A stretch of DNA of 17,854 nt from contig JAYTTZ010000262.1 in NCBI GenBank assembly GCA_043744805.1, positions 1-17,854 on the forward strand, in the 5' to 3' direction. Below, piece by piece: positions 6,798 to 12,426 of this stretch; position 1 is the stretch's first letter; each line of letters begins with the position of its first letter. Origin of the DNA: Ga0077536 sp043744805. GTDB taxonomy: Bacteria > Pseudomonadota > Gammaproteobacteria > Ga0077536. The position numbers and the translations under genes were made by a program. The notes under the pieces are model-generated. The model did no database searches. It worked only from the letters and a program-made list of their open reading frames with translations, and had not been told where the DNA came from.

Positions 6798-6810
6798 AAT
6801 TCAAGCGCAA
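6798..6810 (+). promoter_or_regulatory. Ada box (operator of the adaptive response) upstream of ada
   Basis: The E. coli Ada site is AAT, six bases, then GCAA, with core AAAGCGCA in the ada promoter. Here AAT (6798-6800), TCAAGC and GCAA (6807-6810) match the spacing exactly, and CAAGCGCA matches seven of eight core bases. A TTGGGA at 6814-6819 could be a weak -35 just downstream, with no clear -10, as expected for a promoter activated by methylated Ada. The site lies 68 bases before the ada start codon. Confidence 0.6.
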
Positions 6811-6878
6811 GACTTGGGATGCGGACTACGGTGGCAGCGCGGACAATCCTCGCATCCCCTGCTTCGAGGAACAGTGCC

Positions 6879-7952
6879 ATGCGTAAAGCCGAGTTAGCCG
6901 CAGCCACCCTGGCCGATCCGCGCTGGCCCGTCGTCCTGCATCGCGATGCGAAAGCCGACGGCGAATTCCTGTTTGCCGTGAAGACCACCGGGATCTATTG
7001 CCGCCCAAGCTGCAGCGCGCGCACGCCACGCCCGGAGAACGTACGCTTCTTTACGCGCAGCGAAGAAGCTCGCGCCGCGGGCTTCCGTGCCTGCCTGCGC
7101 TGCAAGCCCGACTCCCCGACGCTCGCCGAGGAACACGCAACCCTGGTGGCCCGACTCTGCCGGCACATCGAAGCCGCGGAGACGCCACCGTCGCTCGACA
7201 CGCTCGCCGGCCTGGCCGGCATGAGCCCCACCTACCTGCATCGCGTGTTCAAGGCGGTGACCGGACTCACCCCCAAGGCTTTTGGCGACGCCGTGCGCGC
7301 TGCGCGGATGCGCAGCGCGCTGGCCACTCACGAACGCATTACCGACGCGGTCTACAGCGCCGGTTTCAACTCCCCGGGACGCTTCTATGCGCAGGCCACC
7401 CAGGCGCTCGGCATGAGTCCACTGCGCTACCGCAAGGGTGGCGCCGACTGCCAGATCCGCTTCGCCATCGCCGAGTGTTCGCTGGGCTCCGTGCTGGTGG
7501 CGACGAGCGAACTCGGGGTCTGCGCGATCCTGTTCGGCGACGATCCGGAGTTGCTCATCCGCGATCTCGAACAGCGCTTCCCCCACGCCGGACTGCTGGG
7601 CGGGGACGCGGGCTTCGAGCGCACGGTGGCGCAGGTGCTGGGCTTCATCGAAGCGCCGGGCCTTGGCCTCGATTTGCCGCTGGATCTGCGGGGCACGGCC
7701 TTCCAGCAGCGTGTGTGGCAGGCATTGCGCGGCATTCCCGCCGGACGCACGGCAAGTTATGCCGAAGTTGCCACGGCCATCGGCATGCCGCGTGCCTCGC
7801 GCGCCGTGGCCCAGGCCTGCGCGGCCAACCCGCTGGCCGTGGCCGTGCCCTGCCATCGCGTGGTGCGGCAGGACGGCGGGCTCTCGGGCTATCGCTGGGG
7901 CGTGGCGCGCAAGCAGTTGTTGCTGGCGCGTGAAGCCACCGACAATCCCTGA
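6879..7952 (+). CDS. ada: Bifunctional transcriptional activator and O6-methylguanine/phosphotriester DNA methyltransferase Ada
   Basis: This 357-residue Ada has the full E. coli layout. The N-terminal zinc domain has cysteines C41, C45, C72 and C75 (E. coli 38, 42, 69, 72), with C41 the acceptor of methyl groups from phosphotriesters. An AraC-type helix-turn-helix region follows (about 86-185, with LAGLAGMSPTYLHRVFKAVTG). The C-terminal methyltransferase domain carries PCHRVV with acceptor C325, which repairs O6-methylguanine and O4-methylthymine. The ATG at 6879 follows GAGGA by 8 bases and puts the zinc cysteines at the expected distance; an in-frame ATG at 6756 would lie upstream of the Ada box. 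Methylated Ada activates its own operon, and the box upstream supports this. The alkA start codon directly follows the ada stop. All key residues are present. Confidence 0.96.
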   Translation: MRKAELAAATLADPRWPVVLHRDAKADGEFLFAVKTTGIYCRPSCSARTPRPENVRFFTRSEEARAAGFRACLRCKPDSPTLAEEHATLVARLCRHIEAAETPPSLDTLAGLAGMSPTYLHRVFKAVTGLTPKAFGDAVRAARMRSALATHERITDAVYSAGFNSPGRFYAQATQALGMSPLRYRKGGADCQIRFAIAECSLGSVLVATSELGVCAILFGDDPELLIRDLEQRFPHAGLLGGDAGFERTVAQVLGFIEAPGLGLDLPLDLRGTAFQQRVWQALRGIPAGRTASYAEVATAIGMPRASRAVAQACAANPLAVAVPCHRVVRQDGGLSGYRWGVARKQLLLAREATDNP

Positions 7953-8849
7953 ATGCCTGCACCTGCCGCGCTTGAGCTGACCCTGGCCCTGCCGACGGGC
8001 TTCCGTCCCGAAGACATCCTGCGCTTCCATCGCCGCGACCCGGAGGCGCTGTCCGAGGACGTCACCACCACCGGACTGCGCAAGGGTTTGCTGTGGGCCG
8101 GCCGGCCCGCCTGCCTGTCACTTGAGTTCACGCCGGGTGTAGCGCGAGCCAGGCTCTTGCTGGACGGGCCGCCGGGCGCGGAGGCCGAAGCTGCGTTCAA
8201 GGCCATGCTGCGGCGGATGCTGGGCCTCACCCAGGACATCGAGGCCTTCGAGGCGACGTATGCCGGGCACCCGGTGATCGGCGCGCTGGTGTCGCGCCAT
8301 CGGGGCCTGCGCGTGCCGGTGGCGGTGCATCCCTTCGAAGCCCTGGTGTGGGCGATCATCGGCCAGCAGATCAGCGTGCACGCCGCCATCTCCATCCGCC
8401 GGCGGCTCATCAAGGCCACGGGGCTGCCCCACAGCGGAGGACTGTATTGCCATCCCGATGCCCCGCGCCTCGCGGAAGCTTCACTGACCACCTTGCGCGC
8501 AGCGGGCCTCACCGCCGCCAAGGCGGCAACCGTCAAATCCGTGGGCGTGGCGGTCTGCGAGGATCGCCTGCCGCTCGAGCGCTGGACCGGAGAACTGCCC
8601 GCCACCGAAGCCAGCGCCTGCCTGCTGGCCCAGCGCGGCATCGGGCCGTGGACGGCGAACTACACCCTGCTGCGCGGTTATGGCTGGCTCGATGGATCCC
8701 TGCACGGCGACGTGGCCGTGCGCCGCAGCCTGCAGAAGCTGCTGGGCGAAGCGGAAAAGCCGGACTTTGCCCGCACTGAAGCCTGGCTGGCCGGCTTCAG
8801 CCCCTGGCGCGCCTTGCTGGGCGCGCACCTGTGGGCGGCGGAGGGCTGA
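7953..8849 (+). CDS. alkA: DNA-3-methyladenine glycosylase II
   Basis: This 298-residue enzyme of the HhH-GPD superfamily removes 3-methyladenine and other alkylated bases, starting base-excision repair. An AlkA N-terminal domain (about 1-115) precedes the glycosylase core, which begins at HPFEALVWAIIGQQIS (126-141). The helix-hairpin-helix is LLAQRGIGPWTANY (224-237), near-identical to E. coli AlkA at GIG-x-WTANY. The catalytic aspartate is D253 in LHGDVAVRR, matching E. coli D238. The ATG is the base next to the ada TGA (stop 7950-7952, start 7953), so translation is surely coupled and alkA is induced with ada. The last codons overlap the -35 of the next promoter. Confidence 0.93.
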   Translation: MPAPAALELTLALPTGFRPEDILRFHRRDPEALSEDVTTTGLRKGLLWAGRPACLSLEFTPGVARARLLLDGPPGAEAEAAFKAMLRRMLGLTQDIEAFEATYAGHPVIGALVSRHRGLRVPVAVHPFEALVWAIIGQQISVHAAISIRRRLIKATGLPHSGGLYCHPDAPRLAEASLTTLRAAGLTAAKAATVKSVGVAVCEDRLPLERWTGELPATEASACLLAQRGIGPWTANYTLLRGYGWLDGSLHGDVAVRRSLQKLLGEAEKPDFARTEAWLAGFSPWRALLGAHLWAAEG

Positions 8850-8873
8850 CAGGGTGCGCCGGCGAGGCATAAT
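8846..8873 (+). promoter_or_regulatory. Promoter overlapping the end of alkA
   Basis: CTGACA (8846-8851, five of six) and CATAAT (8868-8873, five of six) are separated by 16 bases. The -35 contains the alkA stop codon. Transcription would start near 8880-8881, at or next to an ATG that opens a 20-codon frame ending at 8943. It should drive the small unknown gene and perhaps the azoreductase gene. Confidence 0.5.
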
Positions 8874-8929
8874 CGACGGCATGAATCGCGCGATGCACTT
8901 GCCCTGCCATGCCCTGCCGGACGGCCGTG

Positions 8930-9280
8930 ATGCCCGGCATTGACGCACTCCTCGCCGACCTCCGGTTCGAGGACACGGGCATCGAGATCTTCAACGGTCC
9001 GGTGGAAACCTACCTCGCGGCCCACAGCGAGGACCGCGCCTATCGAGTGACCGCCAAAGTCACCACCGAAGGCCGGCCGCTGGAGCGTTTCATCCGGATT
9101 GCGCTCAGCGACATGGCCATGCAGCCGCCGCGCCTCATGGCCAGGACCAGCGTACCGCTGCGGTGGTTGATGTCCCCGGGTGAACGCGTGGATGAAACCC
9201 TGTTGAAGGCCCAGCGCGCCGGCCAACTGGTGCGTGCGCTGTCGACCACGCGTAATCCGGCACCCACCGCGCCTGACTAG
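8930..9280 (+). CDS. Hypothetical protein
   Basis: I do not recognise this protein of 116 residues. It is soluble, with no signal peptide, membrane segment or cysteine. It opens with a likely helix (IDALLADLRF) and has a middle of alternating strands (YRVTAKVTTEG, FIRIALSDM). It ends with a basic, helical stretch (VDETLLKAQRAGQLVRAL). No ribosome-binding site is strong. ATG 8930 is preferred because GGACGG lies 5 bases before it and an in-frame GTG immediately precedes it; ATG 8909 is the other choice and adds seven residues. A good promoter at 8846-8873 supports expression. It sits 80 bases after alkA and 62 before the azoreductase gene, so it may belong to the damage-response neighbourhood, but no function can be inferred. 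Confidence 0.6.
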   Translation: MPGIDALLADLRFEDTGIEIFNGPVETYLAAHSEDRAYRVTAKVTTEGRPLERFIRIALSDMAMQPPRLMARTSVPLRWLMSPGERVDETLLKAQRAGQLVRALSTTRNPAPTAPD

Positions 9281-9342
9281 TCGGCGCCCGCGCAGTGGTG
9301 GTCCTTGCTTGCTTCCTGCCCAACCCCAACCTGGAGCCCTCG

Positions 9343-9978
9343 ATGACCCATCTCCTGCACATTGAATCTTCGCCACGCCAACAGCGCTCGGCTTCCCTTG
9401 AAGTCGCCCGCGCCTTCGTTGGTGCCTGGCAGGCCGCGCACCCCACGGGGACCGTGGACACGCTGGACGTGTGGTCCACACCATTGCCCGAGTTCGACGG
9501 CGCGATCCTGGACGCCAAATACGCCGGCCTTGCCGGCCTCGCCCTGAGTGTCGAGCAGGCCACGGCGTGGGTGCAGATCCGCGCGCTTGCCGCGCGCATC
9601 CAGGCGGCCGACCGGCTGGTGATCAGCGCGCCGATGTGGAACTACACGATTCCCTACAAGCTGAAGCACCTCATCGACGTGGTGTCGCAGAAGGATCTCT
9701 TGTTCACCTTCGACGAACGCGGCCAGCTCGGCACCATGGGCCACTGCAAGGCGGTGCTGGTGCTGGCGCGCGGCGTGGAACTGGGCGACGGTCCCGGCGC
9801 CATGTCGGCGGCGCAGTGGGATTTGCAAGGGCAATACCTGGACCTGTGGCTGCAGATGGTTGGCATTCCCGAGGTCCAGCACGTGCTGGTGCAGAAGACG
9901 CTCTATGGTCCCGAGGTCGACACCGCCTCGCGCGCTGCGGCCGTCATGCAGGCCTCCGCGCTGGCGGCGACGTTCTAG
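9343..9978 (+). CDS. azoR: FMN-dependent NADH-azoreductase family flavoprotein
   Basis: This 211-residue flavodoxin-fold quinone/azo reductase uses FMN and NAD(P)H to reduce quinones and azo compounds by two electrons. The N-terminal strand and phosphate loop read LHIESSPRQQRSAS (5-18), the FMN-phosphate site of the family. APMWNYTIPYKLKHLIDVV (96-114) corresponds to the PMYNF-x-IP-x2-LK-x-WID segment that holds the flavin ring. FTFDERGQLG (121-130) is the family's TF-x-Y-x3-G-x2-G equivalent. Length is close to E. coli AzoR (about 200). The ATG at 9343 is chosen for GGAG 6 bases upstream and because the Rossmann strand starts at once; an in-frame ATG at 9295 would add 16 unlikely residues. 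It converges with the next gene. In the family quinone reductase activity is probably the natural one. Confidence 0.86.
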   Translation: MTHLLHIESSPRQQRSASLEVARAFVGAWQAAHPTGTVDTLDVWSTPLPEFDGAILDAKYAGLAGLALSVEQATAWVQIRALAARIQAADRLVISAPMWNYTIPYKLKHLIDVVSQKDLLFTFDERGQLGTMGHCKAVLVLARGVELGDGPGAMSAAQWDLQGQYLDLWLQMVGIPEVQHVLVQKTLYGPEVDTASRAAAVMQASALAATF

Positions 9979-9981
9979 CAG

Positions 9982-10011
9982 GCTGCCAAGATCCAACGGC
10001 GGCGTGGCAGC
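9982..10011. terminator. Hairpin between convergent genes, possible two-way terminator
   Basis: GCTGCCA (9982-9988) and TGGCAGC (10005-10011) pair perfectly around a 16-base loop in the 44-base gap between the azoreductase stop and the alcohol-dehydrogenase stop. No T-run exists on either side. Confidence 0.33.
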
Positions 10012-10022
10012 GGCCGCGGCGT

Positions 10023-11231
10023 TCACCAGGCGCTTTCGAGCACCGCGATCACTTCCGCCACCGAGGTCACGGGTCGCGGGTTGGTGGCGACGATCATGTC
10101 TTCCAGCGCGTCTTTGGCCAGCGCCGGGAAGTCCTCCCGCGCCACGCCTACGTCCCGCAGGCGCCAGGGCAGGTCGAGATCCTTCACCAGCGCGAGCACG
10201 GCTTCGCGCGCCGCCGTTGCGGCGTCCTCCAGGCCCAGGGCCGAGACGTCCACGTCGAGGCACTTGGCCACGTCCACCTGGCGGGCGCCGACGTGGGTAG
10301 CATTGAACGCCATCACGGCAGGCATCATCACGCAGGACGTCACGCCGTGCGGCACGTCGTTGCGTGCACCCAGCTGGTGGCCGATGCCGTGCGACAGGCC
10401 CAGGGTGACATTGGCCAGGCCGCACACCGACATCCACGCCGCGAGTTGCGCATGGGTGCGGGCGACGAGATCGAGAGGGTTCGCCTTGCAGGCGCGCAGC
10501 TGCCGGCCAAGTGTGGTCAAGGCCTGCACCGCCAGTGCATCGGTGAAAGGATGGGCGCTGGAAGAACACAAGGCTTCGATGCAGTGATCCACCGAGCGCA
10601 TGCCCGTGGAGAGCCACAGCCACGGCGGGGTTTCGAGCGTGAGCTCGGCATCAAGGAACACCGCGCGCGCCGCCAGCTGGCTGTCGATGTAGAGATCCTT
10701 CACCTGGCGGATCTCATCCGTGACCCCGGCGAAATGCGTGAACTCGCCACCAGACAAGGTCGTGGAAATTGCCACCATCGGCAACGCCTGGCCCCTGATT
10801 GGCGGCACCTCCAGGGTGGCGGGATAGTCGAACTTCACGCGCATGCGATCGAAGCCGGCGTTCGTCGTGATGCCCTCGGCGAGCGCCATCGCCACCGCTT
10901 TCGCCGTGTCGTTCGGGGTGCCGCCGCCGAAGGACACGATGCCATCCGCCCCGAGGGCGCGTGCCTGTTCGGTGGCGCGCAGCACCGATTCGCGGTGCAC
11001 GTGCTGGATGGTTTCGTGGAAGACACCCCCGATGCGTCCACCTGCCGCGGCACGCACGCGTTCAACGAGCGGTGTTTTCGTGGCCAGCGTAGTGCCCGTG
11101 ATGAGCAAGGCCTTCCGGATCCCGTGGGCGGCCAGTTCACCGGCCAGGGCGGCAAGCGTGCCGGGACCGTAATGCACCCGCTCGATGGGCAACAAGGTAA
11201 AGCAGCCGTGGAGGTCTTTCGTCTCGAACAT
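10023..11231 (-). CDS. Iron-containing alcohol dehydrogenase family protein (maleylacetate reductase-like)
   Basis: This 402-residue protein belongs to the group III (iron-activated) alcohol dehydrogenase superfamily. The N-terminal dinucleotide-binding domain carries GGGTPND (102-108), the family's GGGS-x2-D. The C-terminal helical domain carries the metal region. H281 and H295 in HGIGHQLG...VPHG are spaced exactly as in E. coli FucO (263 and 277), with H285 between them. The first pair, D-x3-H in FucO, reads R212-x3-H216 here (STGMRSVDHCIEAL), so the aspartate ligand is missing. Metal-independent relatives such as maleylacetate reductases also depart from the ligand set. The start at 11231 gives a typical N-terminus, but no good ribosome-binding site precedes it. 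It lies 225 bases after the transport operon on the same strand. The substrate is probably an alcohol/aldehyde or an oxo-acid; this is unresolved. Confidence 0.85.
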   Translation of the reverse strand: MFETKDLHGCFTLLPIERVHYGPGTLAALAGELAAHGIRKALLITGTTLATKTPLVERVRAAAGGRIGGVFHETIQHVHRESVLRATEQARALGADGIVSFGGGTPNDTAKAVAMALAEGITTNAGFDRMRVKFDYPATLEVPPIRGQALPMVAISTTLSGGEFTHFAGVTDEIRQVKDLYIDSQLAARAVFLDAELTLETPPWLWLSTGMRSVDHCIEALCSSSAHPFTDALAVQALTTLGRQLRACKANPLDLVARTHAQLAAWMSVCGLANVTLGLSHGIGHQLGARNDVPHGVTSCVMMPAVMAFNATHVGARQVDVAKCLDVDVSALGLEDAATAAREAVLALVKDLDLPWRLRDVGVAREDFPALAKDALEDMIVATNPRPVTSVAEVIAVLESAW

Positions 11232-11286
11232 GCGCTTTTACAGTTCCAGTTGGGGGTATTGGCCGGGGCGTAAAACGCGTGCCTCA

Positions 11287-11306
11287 CCGGGCTCCCTCAA
11301 GCCCGG
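11287..11306 (-). terminator. Hairpin after the YCF48-like gene, possible operon terminator
   Basis: CCGGGCT (11287-11293) pairs perfectly with AGCCCGG (11300-11306) around a 6-base loop. Reading the minus strand, a T-run of four follows about 11 bases later (11275-11272). It lies 150 bases after the YCF48-like stop and 55 before the alcohol-dehydrogenase start. The 225-base gap holds nothing else that I can support. Confidence 0.33.
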
Positions 11307-11456
11307 ACGGTTGGCCCGCAAGCATGCGTTTTCCATGCCCCGGGAAGGTACCCCATGTGCTGCGTCACCCGCATCCCCGCTGCGCGCCGGGCATTGCGTC
11401 CGGTGCTTACGGGTAACGCTGGGAGCGGCTCGACTACCGGCCGCCTTGTCGCGACG

Positions 11457-12425
11457 TCAGGGCGCGGGCAGCGGCTGGTGCAGGATGCCGTCCTGGGTGA
11501 ACAACAGGAGTTCGCTCGAGGTGGCCAGCACGGCTGCCACCGGTAGGCGGTCTTCGCGAATCGTTGCTTTGAATTCAAGCGCGGCGTTGCCAACGCTCAT
11601 CGCCCCGCCGAGCGCCACCAGCACCTCCCGGCCGTCAGGCAGCGCGACGCCCGCCGTTAGCGACTGGGTGGTACCCGTAGCCAGTTCGCGCCAGGTCTCG
11701 CCGCGATCGATGGACACTAGTGCGTGGCCGGTCATGCCGAGCGCGAGCAGGCTGCCGTCGGGACGCACGAGGCCCGCCCACAGCGATCCTGCGTAAGGTG
11801 TCTGCACCAGCTGCCAGGTTTCACCCCGATCGTCCGAATGCAGGACCGCGCCCAGCTCGGCCATGATGTAGAGGCGTCCATCCTTGCCGGCGAAGACATG
11901 GTTGAGGTGGCGTTCGGCGTCCTCACCCTCCGCGACCGTTTGCTCGTTCCAGTGTTCGCCACCGTCCCCGGTGCGCAGCGCGTGGCCATAGGGACCGACA
12001 GCAATGCCATGCCGGGCATCGGTGAACCAGATTGAGAACAGGCTGTTCTCACCGTCCATTGCGCCGGCCTGCAGCGTCCAGTGCTCGCCGCCATCGCGGG
12101 TGTTGAGGATCTGGCCGCCATGGCCGGTGGCCCAACCGAGTTTGTCGTCGACGAACACCATCGCTGTGAGCGTGGTGCGGGTGGGCACCTCCGCAGCCTG
12201 GCGCCAGGTCCTACCCTCGTCGTCCGACAGCAGCACGATGCCGTGCTCGCCCACCGCCAACAGGCGATTTCCGGCACGGGTCGCCGCCAGCAACATGGCC
12301 TGGGAAGTCGCCAACGGCTGGTGGCGCGCCGAAGTCTCGTTTGCAGCGGGTCTTGCAGCTTGATCGGCGGCGTTCGCCGCGAAGAGTCCAAGGCCAAGCA
12401 GGAGGAAGGCAATGAGCTGGCGCAT
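11457..12425 (-). CDS. Periplasmic YCF48-like beta-propeller protein
   Basis: This 322-residue protein has a clear Sec signal peptide (residues 1-19, hydrophobic FLLLGLGLF then AANA before the cut). After it come five Asp-box/BNR motifs of the form S/T-x-D-x-G-x-T/H-W: 67-74, 109-116, 152-159, 197-204 and 238-245. They are spaced 41-45 residues apart, one per blade of a seven- or eight-bladed propeller of the YCF48/BNR type. YCF48 and HCF136 are assembly factors for photosystem II, but bacterial relatives beside MMPL transporters have no known enzymatic role, and photosynthesis is not implied. The start codon is one base after the MMPL stop on the same strand, so translation is almost certainly coupled. 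It is probably a periplasmic partner of that transporter. No catalytic residues are evident. Confidence 0.87.
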   Translation of the reverse strand: MRQLIAFLLLGLGLFAANAADQAARPAANETSARHQPLATSQAMLLAATRAGNRLLAVGEHGIVLLSDDEGRTWRQAAEVPTRTTLTAMVFVDDKLGWATGHGGQILNTRDGGEHWTLQAGAMDGENSLFSIWFTDARHGIAVGPYGHALRTGDGGEHWNEQTVAEGEDAERHLNHVFAGKDGRLYIMAELGAVLHSDDRGETWQLVQTPYAGSLWAGLVRPDGSLLALGMTGHALVSIDRGETWRELATGTTQSLTAGVALPDGREVLVALGGAMSVGNAALEFKATIREDRLPVAAVLATSSELLLFTQDGILHQPLPAP

Positions 12426-12426
12426 C

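Noticed and set aside
11235..11275. TTTTAC and GTAAAA inverted repeat before the alcohol-dehydrogenase gene
   Set aside because: The arms are only six bases, 29 bases apart, and the flanking bases do not continue the symmetry. Chance is a sufficient explanation.
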